Below, piece by piece: positions 54,970 to 63,510 of a stretch of DNA of 64,000 nucleotides. Position numbers and translations under genes: made by a program. Location of the stretch: assembly GCF_006711645.1 (NCBI RefSeq), contig NZ_CP041247.1, positions 2,542,001 to 2,606,000 on the forward strand, in the 5' to 3' direction. The notes beneath the pieces were generated by a model, which saw only the letters and a program-made list of their open reading frames with translations, did no database searches and was not told the DNA's origin. Source of the DNA: Klebsiella electrica. GTDB taxonomy: Bacteria > Pseudomonadota > Gammaproteobacteria > Enterobacterales > Enterobacteriaceae. How positions within the stretch are numbered: the stretch's first letter is position 1; each line of letters opens with the position of its first letter.

Positions 54970-54977
54970 GAAAGAGG
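54970..54977. repeat. IS66 target-site duplication, left
   Basis: GAAAGAGG is repeated at 57687-57694 on the other side of the element. Eight bases is the normal IS66 duplication length. Confidence 0.88.
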
Positions 54978-55009
54978 GTAAGCGCCTCGTGAAGGACGTG
55001 GGGTAAAAA

Positions 55010-56566
55010 TTAGTTTACAGAGAGGGTGACGTTCCAGGGCAACAGATCTTTCACGCGGTTGGCAGGCCAGGTATTGATGACACTGATCACGTGGTGCAGC
55101 CAGGCCTCCGGCTCGATGCCGTTGAGTTTGCAGCTTCCGAGCAGGCTGTACATCACTGCCGCACTGTCACCACCACTATCAGAGCCGAAGAACATGTAGT
55201 TACGCCGTCCCAGCGCCACCACTCGAAGTGCGTTTTCGCACAGATTATTGTCGATCTCCACCCAGCCATTGCGGCAGTATTCGTTCAGTGCATCCCATTG
55301 TTTCAGCAGGTATGCGAACGCTTTCGCCGTATCTGAGTGACGCGACAGCGTGCCCATCTGCTGTTGTATCCAGTCGTACAGCGACTGCATCAGCGGAACA
55401 CTTCTGGCTTTCCTGGCTGTCAGTCGCTCTTCTGCCGGACTACCGCGGATCTCCGATTCGATGGCGTACAGCGCCCCGATACGGTTCAGCGCCTCTGCTG
55501 TTACCGCCGTTGGATGGCGAACGTGAACATCGTGGAGCTTGCGTCGGGCATGTGCCATACAGGCCGCTTCGGTTACCCGCCCGCTTTCATAAAGAGCGTT
55601 GTAACCCGCGTAGGCATCGGCCTGCAGGATACCACTGTAGTCCGCCAGATGTTGCTGTGGATGGATACCTTTGCGGTCGGGAGAGTAGGAGAACCACACG
55701 GCAGCCGGCATGGTTGAGCCGGCGTTACGATCGTCACGAACATAGACCCACAGCCGCCCGGTACGGGTTTTACCCTGACCAGGCTCCAGTACACTCACCG
55801 GCGTGTCGTCTGCATGCACTTTACCCGGCATCAGCACATAGTGGTTCAGTTCATCATACAGCGGACGAAGTTGTTCTCCCATAATGTCAACCCAGCGCCC
55901 CATCGTATTGCGGCTCAGCTCCACGCCCTGCCGGGCGTAGATTTCCGACTGACGATACAGCGGCAGGTGTTCAGCGAACTTCGCCATGATAATGCGTGCC
56001 AGCAGAGCCGGACTGGCGTAACTGCGCTCGATGGGTTTTGGTGGCAGTGGTGCCTGCACGATGCAGTCGCACCGACTGCAGGCCAGTTTTGGGCGGACCG
56101 TTTCGATTACCCTGAACGCAGTGTTGATGATATCCAGCTGTTCAGAGATGCTTTCCCCCAGCGGTTTTAGTTTGCCGCTGCAGACCGGGCATTCGGTTTC
56201 TGCCGGGGAGATAACCCGCCTGTCACGGGGGAGTGTTACCGGAAGCGCTTTGCGGGCGGGAGTGTCTGATGTTTTTGATCCCGTATCTCCGGCCATTGAG
56301 GTGAGTTGCGACTGCGCCTCGCCAAGCCTGTTCTGGAGCTCGGTTATGCGCTTTTCTGCCTGCGCGATCTTCTTTTCTATCTTCTCGCGGTTTTTCTCGC
56401 TGCTGCGGCCGAACAACATTCTCTGCAGTTTAGCGACCAGCGCCCTGAGTGAGTCGATCTCGCGGGCATAGCCGGTTATTTCACCGGACAGACGGACGAT
56501 AACCGCCTGCTGTGCGATCAGCAGGGCCTTCAGTTGCTCGATGTCGTCGGGGAGTGTGTTGTTCAT
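55010..56566 (-). CDS. tnpC: IS66 transposase TnpC
   Basis: A 518-residue IS66 transposase. The N terminus has a leucine-rich coiled coil ([45 protein letters not shown]). A zinc-finger-like part follows ([13 protein letters not shown] and CSRCDC), then the DDE core: Asp in [15 protein letters not shown], Asp in [14 protein letters not shown], and Glu in [22 protein letters not shown]. No disruption is seen, so it is probably active. It starts 19 bp after the tnpB stop. Confidence 0.93.
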   Translation of the reverse strand: MNNTLPDDIEQLKALLIAQQAVIVRLSGEITGYAREIDSLRALVAKLQRMLFGRSSEKNREKIEKKIAQAEKRITELQNRLGEAQSQLTSMAGDTGSKTSDTPARKALPVTLPRDRRVISPAETECPVCSGKLKPLGESISEQLDIINTAFRVIETVRPKLACSRCDCIVQAPLPPKPIERSYASPALLARIIMAKFAEHLPLYRQSEIYARQGVELSRNTMGRWVDIMGEQLRPLYDELNHYVLMPGKVHADDTPVSVLEPGQGKTRTGRLWVYVRDDRNAGSTMPAAVWFSYSPDRKGIHPQQHLADYSGILQADAYAGYNALYESGRVTEAACMAHARRKLHDVHVRHPTAVTAEALNRIGALYAIESEIRGSPAEERLTARKARSVPLMQSLYDWIQQQMGTLSRHSDTAKAFAYLLKQWDALNEYCRNGWVEIDNNLCENALRVVALGRRNYMFFGSDSGGDSAAVMYSLLGSCKLNGIEPEAWLHHVISVINTWPANRVKDLLPWNVTLSVN

Positions 56567-56585
56567 TCCCCTGTTTTATCACGGG

Positions 56586-56933
56586 TTATATCCGTATACC
56601 AGGCCGTTCCGTCCGTTTTGGATGTTGCCACGCGATCCCCTCCAGAAGCATGGACAACTGGGCGGGTGTCAGATGCACTTTCCCGTCGCGGGTCACCGGC
56701 CACACGAAGCGGCCCTGCTCGAGGCGTTTGGCGAACAGGCACAACCCGTCACGATCGGCCCACAGTATTTTCACCATTTTGCCACTGCGGCCCCGGAAGA
56801 CGAAGATATGCCCGGAGAACGGGTCATCTTTCAGCGTATTCTGCACCTTCGAAGCCAGCCCGTTGAAGCCACAACGCATATCTGTGACGCCAGCGATGAT
56901 CCAGATTCTGGTACCGGTTGGCAGAGTTATCAT
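56586..56933 (-). CDS. tnpB: IS66 accessory protein TnpB
   Basis: A 115-residue protein matching IS66 Orf2: TRIWIIAGVTDMRCGFNGLASKVQ at the start, HIFVFRGRSGKMVKILWADRDGLCLFAKRLEQGRFVWP in the centre and LTPAQLSMLLEGIAW near the end. It is required for transposition in IS66-family elements, with an unknown mechanism. Its start overlaps the tnpA stop by 4 bp. Confidence 0.93.
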   Translation of the reverse strand: MITLPTGTRIWIIAGVTDMRCGFNGLASKVQNTLKDDPFSGHIFVFRGRSGKMVKILWADRDGLCLFAKRLEQGRFVWPVTRDGKVHLTPAQLSMLLEGIAWQHPKRTERPGIRI

Positions 56934-57604
56934 CGGGCACCGCCTTTCATTTCGCGGATTAGCGCCCGTAACAGTTCCGGAGTGAGAGGGTCAAACAGTT
57001 TTACCACACCTGATTTAAGATGCAGCTCGCACCGTGGGACGTTTTCGGGATCGCACTCAGGGCACTCATCAGGCTTGTTACGCCAGAAGGGATTTGTAAC
57101 TGGTCTGATCGGCTCTGGCGTATCAGTCAGTGCCACCGGGACAGGCATGCATTCCTGTATATCATCATCGCTCAGTAAGCCGTCCTCGTACTGGCTTTTC
57201 CATTTAAACAGCAGGTTATCATTGATATCGTGCTCTCTGGCGATCCGGGCAACAACAGCACCGGGTTGTAATGCCTGCTTAGCCAGACTGACCTTAAATT
57301 CACGGCTGTAGCTGGCTCGCCGTTCTTTTCGCCATTTTTCCTCGCTGATTTCAGGGCGAGTGGATTCATTTTTTCTGTTGGCATAAAGGATGGCGTCAAG
57401 CTGAGCGAATGAGACTGAATCGGGCAATGGCCATGCGATACCGGATGCAATAAAGCGCTGAAAAAGCGTATGTATTGTGGAATGACTGAGACCGAGGCGC
57501 TGAGCGATGGCCCGGATGGTCAGTTTATCTTCAAATCTTAAACGCAGGGCATCAGGCAAATAAGAACGGAAGCAGGGAATATCTTTTGTTGTCTGGGAAT
57601 TCAT
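56930..57604 (-). CDS. tnpA: IS66 TnpA-like DNA-binding protein
   Basis: A 224-residue protein longer than the usual IS66 Orf1. The N-terminal part has a helix-turn-helix, LTIRAIAQRLGLSHSTIHTLFQRF (about residues 28-51). A second, YSREFKVSLAKQALQPGAVVARIAREHDINDNLLFKWKSQYEDG, is the standard IS3/IS66 OrfA domain. A cysteine-containing stretch (DECPECDPENVPRCELHLKSG) resembles a zinc knuckle. The C terminus LTPELLRALIREMKGG is typical of IS66 TnpA. It may recognise the ends. Confidence 0.86.
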   Translation of the reverse strand: MNSQTTKDIPCFRSYLPDALRLRFEDKLTIRAIAQRLGLSHSTIHTLFQRFIASGIAWPLPDSVSFAQLDAILYANRKNESTRPEISEEKWRKERRASYSREFKVSLAKQALQPGAVVARIAREHDINDNLLFKWKSQYEDGLLSDDDIQECMPVPVALTDTPEPIRPVTNPFWRNKPDECPECDPENVPRCELHLKSGVVKLFDPLTPELLRALIREMKGGAR

Positions 57605-57657
57605 CGTTCGTGTCCATCAAAATAGATGGGCGCGATTGTTGCCAGACAGGACAATTT

Positions 57658-58551
57658 TCACAAGACGTCGCAGATGGGGCGCTTACGAAAGAGGTCAGCC
57701 CATTGTTGTTTATAGCCCCACCCCTTACCATTCCGGCCAATCGAGAAATACAGCGTCTTATTGTCTCGCCGGCACCGCTCCTGCGCCGCCTGGATATTTG
57801 TCCACATCACCAGGCTGCCCGGACTGAACGCGGACAGCTGCGGATCGAATCCCCCGTTCGGCACATCGACATACAGAAAGCTACGGTTGTCCGCACAGAG
57901 CATCAGGTCGAGAGCACACGGCGCCCCGTGAAAAAAGAGCGCATTCCCGGAAACCATCTGTGGTAGCGCGCTAAGGAGCGCTTCAATCCTGAATTTGTCA
58001 TAACACCTGACCGAATCCACAAACCGGGACCTGAACAGCGTGACGTACAGGTCAGCAATCTCGCCGGCTGCCATCTCAGCCAGGGAGCGGATTTCCCCGC
58101 CCGCATTAATAAAGCGTTTCAGTTCACCATTCCGCTTCCGGGTCGTTTTCGTCGAAAACGTCTCTTTAATTCGGTACACCTCGGGCGCCTGGCCAAAGGC
58201 CGGGATGGAATTACGGACACACCCTCGCAGGACCGACGACAGTCGGTTGGTTTTCGTCGGGAGGATAACCTTCTGATCGGGGGCTGCGGGCAGAATGATT
58301 TCGTCATACGATACCGGGTAATCCTGACAGACATTCAGACCGGGATATTTTTTATCCGTCACGAAATACGCGGCGGTGATATCCCCGTTATGCTCGGTAT
58401 GCCAGAAATCGAATGTTAATTTTTTTTCATCCATAAAAAAGCGTACAACGTCCGGGTGCATATTCACGCTGCCTCCGTACTTCAGGTAGGCTTCCTGATA
58501 GAGGTCAAAATCCGAAGGTACCCATCCGCACAGCGCATGCTTTAATGTCAT
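57658..58551 (-). CDS. Mig-14-family protein, C terminus replaced by IS66 sequence
   Basis: A 297-residue protein of the Mig-14 family, which has a GNAT-like fold and in Salmonella helps resist antimicrobial peptides during infection. Family segments are FDLYQEAYLKYGGSVNMHPDVVRFFMD, TAAYFVTDKKYPG, FSTKTTRKRNGELKRFINAGGEIRSLAEM, LYVTLFRSRF and QWADLF. After DLF the frame enters IS66 and ends RKRPICDVL. Without the element the gene would have ended PVRKVLML at 54944. Only the last eight residues change, so function may be retained. Confidence 0.76.
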   Translation of the reverse strand: MTLKHALCGWVPSDFDLYQEAYLKYGGSVNMHPDVVRFFMDEKKLTFDFWHTEHNGDITAAYFVTDKKYPGLNVCQDYPVSYDEIILPAAPDQKVILPTKTNRLSSVLRGCVRNSIPAFGQAPEVYRIKETFSTKTTRKRNGELKRFINAGGEIRSLAEMAAGEIADLYVTLFRSRFVDSVRCYDKFRIEALLSALPQMVSGNALFFHGAPCALDLMLCADNRSFLYVDVPNGGFDPQLSAFSPGSLVMWTNIQAAQERCRRDNKTLYFSIGRNGKGWGYKQQWADLFRKRPICDVL

Positions 58552-58905
58552 ATTTAATCACCCTTTATTCCGAGGTAAATACCGGTATTGTTGTCAGAAA
58601 TAATCAGATGGCATCTGGTCCGTCTTTATTCACAGTGTCCGGGGCGATAAAGGCGATGCAGACTGGCACTTCCGGCAGCGACTGCAACAGTTGAATCAGA
58701 GCGCTAATTCCAGAATATGGCGTTTATGTCGTTTTTACTGACCAGGCCTGGCTTTATTATTCTGGCATCCCCACCCTTCTTGGATAAGGTCGGCACTATA
58801 AAAGTCATGATGTAGACGATGTTAAAATGGCGCCCGGATAATATGGCTACGCTATAGTTGCTGAGCTAGCGTGATACCAAATTATGGGCGCCTTTATTAT
58901 CAATT
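58552..58905. other. Intergenic region between Mig-14 gene and PTS operon
   Basis: About 350 bp of AT-rich DNA with no gene seen. It holds the Mig-14 upstream region and the hairpin at 58829-58892 that probably ends the PTS transcript. I saw no clear PhoP box, although mig-14 is PhoP-regulated in Salmonella. Confidence 0.5.
58829..58892 (-). terminator. Terminator-like hairpin after the PTS operon
   Basis: GGCGCCC (58829-58835) and GGGCGCC (58886-58892) are inverted repeats. On the - strand the stem is followed by ATTTTAAC. It lies 14 bp beyond the end of the EIIA gene. The long loop has further internal pairing. Confidence 0.5.
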
Positions 58906-59217
58906 CTAATTCAATTTATTTTTATAAATTTGAACCAGCTCAGTGATAATTTCGCGACAAAGAATAGATGTCATCAGATGATCTTGCGCATGTACCATCA
59001 CAAGAGTCATCGTGGTTTTCCCCATCCCTTCATCTTCTTCTATCAGCTTAGTTTGTATGGCATGTGCTTCTTTGCCAGCTTCAGCAGCCATTGCAAGTAA
59101 TTCAGTGGCATGATCAAAATCACCCGCCTTCGCATGATGTAACGCTTCATAGCATAAACTTCTGGAGTGGCCGGCATTAACGATAATGCCCATTACGACT
59201 TCTTCAGTATCTAACAT
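58906..59217 (-). CDS. PTS lactose/cellobiose-family EIIA
   Basis: A 103-residue phosphocarrier of the lactose/N,N'-diacetylchitobiose PTS family. The phosphorylated His is in MVHAQDHLM near residue 74, and LDTEEVVMGIIVNAGHSRSLCYEALHHAKAGDFDHA is the usual opening. I start it at ATG 59217, three bases after GAGGAA; an earlier in-frame ATG at 59238 has no ribosome site. It accepts phosphate from HPr and passes it to EIIB. It is the last gene of the operon. Confidence 0.9.
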   Translation of the reverse strand: MLDTEEVVMGIIVNAGHSRSLCYEALHHAKAGDFDHATELLAMAAEAGKEAHAIQTKLIEEDEGMGKTTMTLVMVHAQDHLMTSILCREIITELVQIYKNKLN

Positions 59218-59227
59218 ACTTTCCTCA

Positions 59228-60607
59228 TCAAAATCCATTATTCACGGAAACTTCTGCAAACCATTCACCGCTCTGTTTGACGGTGCGAACCTGAGAATCC
59301 AGATCGAGGCTAATGAAACCATAACGGTTTTTGTAAGCATTCATCCACGACCAGTTGTCAATAAAGGTCCATAAATGATAGCCATGGCATTGAGACCCTT
59401 CACTAATAGCACGGTGTACCCACTTCAGGTGTTCTCGGATAAAATCAATCCGATAATGATCTTTTACCTGCCCATCATCAGCAATAAATCTTGTCTCATT
59501 TTCAACACCCATGCCATTTTCTGAAATATAGCAAGGGATATTCCCATAGTTATCGCGCAGGTTGATTAAGATATCATAAATGCCTTTTTCATAAATTTCC
59601 CAGCCACGATAGACGTTCATTTTTCGGCCAGGCATTTCATAATTTTCAAAGAACCAATCAGGCATAAACGGTGAATCAGGATTGATCATCGTTGCTCTGG
59701 CTTTGACTCTTCGTGGTTGATAATAGTTGACCCCGAGGAAATCAACCTTACCTTGTTTAATGATTTCTAAGTCTTCACTTTCAAATTCTGGTAGTTGATC
59801 GTAGGTCTTTAAAATCTCTACCAGCTCGACCGGATATATACCATTTATTGCTGGCTCGAGGAACGAACGGTTGAAGAACAGGTCAGCAATAAAAGATGCT
59901 TTCAAATCTTCTTCGTTATTTGAACGTGGGTAAGAAGGCGTCAGGTTGAGCACTATGCCAATCTTACCGGACAACTCCATACTTTTATAAGCTCTTACCG
60001 CCTTACTGTGTGCCAGCATGATATGAAACGCAACTTGCGCAGCGCTGCGGAAGTTTACATTATTGGGATAGTGGAAATCGTATAAATATCCCCCTTCAAC
60101 GACGACTACCGGCTCATTAAAAGTAACCCAGTGCTTAACCCTGTCGCCAAACAGTTCGAAACAAACTTTTGCATACGTTTCATAGGCTGCAACAGTTTCC
60201 CTGCTTTGCCAGCCACCCAACTCCTGCCAGTATAGCGGCATATCGAAATGGAATAGCCCGAAAATAGGTTCAATGCCATTTGCGATTAGATCATCAATGA
60301 CATTATTATAAAACTTGACGGCTTCGATGTTAATTTTCTCGCCATCCGGCATCAATCGTGCCCAGGAGATAGAGGTCCGAAAACTATTGTGTCCAATACG
60401 CTTCATTAAAAGAATATCTTGATGATAATTCTTATAGAACGTTGATGTTTCAGCAGGTCCAACCTGGTCATGAAATCTGTTTGGCTCAATATTATACCAA
60501 TGATCCCATATGTTTTTTGCTTTTCCATCGCCATCAACCGAACCTTCTGATTGCGTCGCAGATGAAGCGCTCCCCCACCAAAACCCATCCGGGAATTTGT
60601 ATTCCAT
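59228..60607 (-). CDS. 6-phospho-beta-glucosidase, GH1
   Basis: A 459-residue glycoside hydrolase of family 1. The acid/base Glu is in HWVTFNEPVVV (about residue 170) and the nucleophile Glu in CYISENGMG (about residue 360). FPDGFWWGSASSATQSEGS is the N-terminal signature. With a cellobiose-type PTS in the same operon it should cleave a phosphorylated beta-glucoside in the cytoplasm. The gene is AT-richer than most of the window. EIIC lies 38 bp upstream. Confidence 0.92.
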   Translation of the reverse strand: MEYKFPDGFWWGSASSATQSEGSVDGDGKAKNIWDHWYNIEPNRFHDQVGPAETSTFYKNYHQDILLMKRIGHNSFRTSISWARLMPDGEKINIEAVKFYNNVIDDLIANGIEPIFGLFHFDMPLYWQELGGWQSRETVAAYETYAKVCFELFGDRVKHWVTFNEPVVVVEGGYLYDFHYPNNVNFRSAAQVAFHIMLAHSKAVRAYKSMELSGKIGIVLNLTPSYPRSNNEEDLKASFIADLFFNRSFLEPAINGIYPVELVEILKTYDQLPEFESEDLEIIKQGKVDFLGVNYYQPRRVKARATMINPDSPFMPDWFFENYEMPGRKMNVYRGWEIYEKGIYDILINLRDNYGNIPCYISENGMGVENETRFIADDGQVKDHYRIDFIREHLKWVHRAISEGSQCHGYHLWTFIDNWSWMNAYKNRYGFISLDLDSQVRTVKQSGEWFAEVSVNNGF

Positions 60608-60645
60608 ACATAACCTCATGACTTTAAATATTTAAATTTTACGTA

Positions 60646-61980
60646 TCAGACTTTTTCTGACTTTAATTCAAAGCTTTCTTCATTATTACTTTCTACGTTT
60701 GAATCATCTGCCGCTAGCAACGTTTTCTCATATGCTTTTACGAACGGGTAATACATTAACGCAGCTATTGCCATACAGATAAAGCACAGGACTACAGGGG
60801 CAATAGCCCAGTTAGTCGCCCATGATGCGCCAATGGGTGCGGGAGTAGTCCATGCGGTCAACATCACAACCTTTTCTACTAATCCCAGATCAATTGCGTA
60901 CCATGCAAGAATTGCGTTAATCACCGGAATAAATACAAACGGAATGAATAGAATCGGGTTCATGATGATCGGCGCGCCGAACAAGATAGGTTCGTTAATG
61001 TTGAAAAGACCGGGCACAAACCCCATACGTCCGATAGTCCGAAGATGAGCCGCCCTGCTTCTAATCAACAGGATGGCCAGTGGTAGGGTTGAACCCACTC
61101 CTCCTATAAATAAGTAATGATCCCAGAATCCTTGTACAAAAGTATGTGGAATTGCTTCCCCGGCAGCCAATGCAGCCTGGTTAGACGCAAGATTCGCCAT
61201 CCAGAAAGGATTCATAATCCCGGTAACAATCATCGTCCCGTGTATACCTGCGAACCACAGGATTTGACACAACAGCACAGCCAGAATAACAGCTAAAAGA
61301 CTATCTGATGCAGCCACTAAGGGTTTAAGCATCGCCATAATAGCCTCAGGTAAAATCATCCCTGTAGCATGGTGAACAAAAAGGTTCAGAGGATGCAAGG
61401 TCATCATAATGACAATAACGGGAATAAGGACTTCAAACGACCTGGAAACGCCAGGTGGTACCTGCTCCGGCAACTTAATGGTGATATTGCGTTTTTTCAA
61501 CCAACGATAGACTTCTGTCGCATATATTGAACAAAGTAACGCGGTGAAGATACCTTGCCCGGAAAAATACTGCATTGACAGGGCGCCGTTCTTAAGATCG
61601 GCTGCAACCAGCATAAACGACATCAACGACAGAAGACCCGTAGTGATAGGATCTAAAGAATATTGTTTTCCTAAACTGGCCCCTACCCCGACTGAAATAA
61701 ATATGGTCATTAATCCCATGCTCATATTAAACGGCAACATCAACTGTTCACGATAGTTTGCCGAAAAATTTAGCCATGCTTTCGCAAATTGAAAGCTGGT
61801 ATTACTCGATATGGGGGGGAAGATAAAAACAAGCATAAAACTGCCGACAATCATAAACGGCAGCGCGGCGATGAATCCATCACGTATTGCCAGGACATAC
61901 CGTTGCTGTGCAATAACGCCGGCCATCGGCGCAAGCCGTTTTTCAATTATGCCAACCAAAAAATTATAAAATGAGCTCAT
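60646..61980 (-). CDS. PTS lactose/cellobiose-family EIIC
   Basis: A 444-residue inner-membrane sugar channel with about ten helices. LAPMAGVIAQQRYVLAIRDGFIAALPFMIVGSFMLVF and NINEPILFGAPIIMNPILFIPFVFIP, the latter with the conserved Glu of the substrate pocket, are family motifs, as is WFAGIHG. ATG 61980 begins MSSFYNFLVGIIEKRLAP; an ATG four codons earlier is possible. It lies 19 bp after the EIIB gene. The acidic tail (DDSNVESNNEESFELKSEK) is unusual but outside the membrane. Confidence 0.92.
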   Translation of the reverse strand: MSSFYNFLVGIIEKRLAPMAGVIAQQRYVLAIRDGFIAALPFMIVGSFMLVFIFPPISSNTSFQFAKAWLNFSANYREQLMLPFNMSMGLMTIFISVGVGASLGKQYSLDPITTGLLSLMSFMLVAADLKNGALSMQYFSGQGIFTALLCSIYATEVYRWLKKRNITIKLPEQVPPGVSRSFEVLIPVIVIMMTLHPLNLFVHHATGMILPEAIMAMLKPLVAASDSLLAVILAVLLCQILWFAGIHGTMIVTGIMNPFWMANLASNQAALAAGEAIPHTFVQGFWDHYLFIGGVGSTLPLAILLIRSRAAHLRTIGRMGFVPGLFNINEPILFGAPIIMNPILFIPFVFIPVINAILAWYAIDLGLVEKVVMLTAWTTPAPIGASWATNWAIAPVVLCFICMAIAALMYYPFVKAYEKTLLAADDSNVESNNEESFELKSEKV

Positions 61981-61999
61981 CTGCTGTTCCACCCTACAT

Positions 62000-62305
62000 T
62001 CATTTAGCCAGTTCTAATGCAATATCCAGCACCCGATCTCCGCGCAGCATCCCATAATCCAGCATTTCAATAGGATGGACTTTAATTCCATGAACGGCCG
62101 CTTTGGAGGATAAATTATTCTGCATATACTTGATTTGTGGTCCAAGCAGTACAACATGGTAGTTGGGCATATTCTCATCAAATTCAGCAACACCAAAAGC
62201 CTTGATTTCGACATCCAGGTTCTTCGCTGCTGCAGCTGCTTCCATTTTTTTAACAAGCAAACTGGTGGACATACCTGCAGAGCAGCAAAGCATGATCTTC
62301 TTCAT
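62000..62305 (-). CDS. PTS lactose/cellobiose-family EIIB
   Basis: A 101-residue EIIB of the lactose/cellobiose type. The phosphorylated Cys is in MLCCSAGMSTSLLVKKME (residue 7 or 8, probably Cys8), and VVLLGPQIKYMQ is also conserved. It is the first gene of the operon. Upstream are a LacI-type palindrome at 62361 and a CRP-like site at 62391, suggesting control by the sugar and by glucose repression. Confidence 0.92.
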   Translation of the reverse strand: MKKIMLCCSAGMSTSLLVKKMEAAAAAKNLDVEIKAFGVAEFDENMPNYHVVLLGPQIKYMQNNLSSKAAVHGIKVHPIEMLDYGMLRGDRVLDIALELAK

Positions 62306-62360
62306 TTTTAAATCTCCATATTGATAGTTCGATGCAATATAAATCCATATCCTTTTCTAG

Positions 62361-62372
62361 GAAATCGATTTC
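62361..62372. promoter_or_regulatory. LacI-type operator upstream of the PTS operon
   Basis: GAAATCGATTTC is a perfect 12-bp palindrome with the central CG of LacI/GalR-type operators, 55 bp upstream of the EIIB start. Related sequences GAAACCGATATC (62729) and GAAACCGATTTC (62891) lie on the porin side. Confidence 0.6.
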
Positions 62373-62390
62373 AAGAATAAATGCTATAAT

Positions 62391-62406
62391 CGTGATGACG
62401 ATCACT
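62391..62406. promoter_or_regulatory. CRP-like site upstream of the PTS operon
   Basis: CGTGATGACGATCACT fits TGTGA-N6-TCACA with mismatches only at the outermost bases. It lies next to the LacI-type operator. Confidence 0.58.
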
Positions 62407-62840
62407 ACGCAAATTAAAAAATACAATAAATAACAATGTGTTATAAAATCATGCTTTTCACTTAATCATCATTCCCCTTCTCGAACTGGATAGATACCGG
62501 TATCAAACCCTGTTCTGTCTCATACGTAACAGGCATAACCTACTGTGCCAGCCCATCGTTCGTCGTAAAACCGACAGAAATGACAGGGGCTATCATCTGC
62601 ATAACTACCTGGGAAACGCCATGAAATCGCACTTTTCATACCCTGTTCCTCGCTGTTTGCCCCGGCAAGACCTTCAGAGGCCGAGCGCTACAATTTGAGA
62701 TGTGCATGAGTATCGCCAGAGACATAATGAAACCGATATCTAAAAAATCAGCAACCAAAAATAAATTTCACTGAGTCGTATATTGATTGGATTTAAACAA
62801 AAAATACAATAAATTCATAATGTTATTAATTATTAACAAA

Positions 62841-62902
62841 TGTGACGAATCGCACAATTCATAACAAAAGGTTAAAATACAGTTGATCATGAAACCGATT
62901 TC
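62841..62902 (+). promoter_or_regulatory. CRP-like site and LacI-type operator on the porin side
   Basis: TGTGACGAATCGCACA (62841-62856) has one core mismatch to TGTGA-N6-TCACA. GAAACCGATTTC (62891-62902) is a near-perfect LacI-type operator. A promoter here would give a leader of some 600 nt before the porin. Confidence 0.5.
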
Positions 62903-63510
62903 TTAGAGATTAAATACCAATCGATGTCTAATGCTGGTTTAAGACTGCGTAAAATCCACAAACCGGTTCTAAGGTGGCATAGGCGAAGCAGGGTCACGTG
63001 AATACCCCCCTCTTATCTCATTGTGACTTTGTTAATTATGTAAAACCTCTATGAGGATATGGCTTATGAAATTGATTAATACTGGGTGATATTCATGCCG
63101 GGATATCTTTAATGTGACAACAGTGGAAATCATCAGGAGTATCAAGTCCTGAAATGAACGCTGAAGTAATGTATTGAGATTTCCCCATCGCATGGAATTG
63201 GCTTGTGAGATTGAGATTATAAAATGCGAAGTGCATTGCTGCAGAACGGTTATCGTTAACGCAGATCTCATAATCGGTATAAGTACAGCCATTATTTTTT
63301 CAAAACGATTAACACAAAAACAGTTAATCTCATTATTGATTAACTGCGCCCAGATTTTAATTTTATTTAATAAAGAAAGGACCGGACTTGCACTAACAAT
63401 AAACAAGAGCAAGGGATTAATCATCCATTGTTTAAATAGCACTACCCTATCGATGATTGTTTTTACTTAAAGACTTTTAACATATCAATATACTTTGAAA
63501 AGGGATTACT

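Larger units (their letters stand above)
54978..57686 (-). mobile_element. Complete IS66-family element, 2709 bp, inserted in the Mig-14 gene
   Basis: The left end begins GTAAGCGCCTCGTGAAGG; the right end, on the other strand, begins GTAAGCGCCCCATCTG. GTAAGCG is typical of IS66 ends. The three genes tnpA, tnpB and tnpC are all open. The 8-bp duplication GAAAGAGG is perfect, so insertion is fairly recent or well preserved. The element separates the Mig-14 gene from its last eight codons, which remain at 54944-54969. Confidence 0.92.
62306..63510. other. 1.2-kb AT-rich regulatory gap between PTS operon and porin
   Basis: No convincing gene is seen, although open frames occur on both strands at 63032-63442 and 63174-63470; they overlap each other and have no family features. 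It contains two CRP-like sites and three LacI-type operator-like sequences (62361, 62729, 62891). The region may include a decayed regulator gene. Confidence 0.5.

Noticed and set aside
63032..63470. Two overlapping opposite frames upstream of the porin
   Set aside because: AT-rich DNA with few stops by chance; neither product shows a family feature, and they overlap each other.
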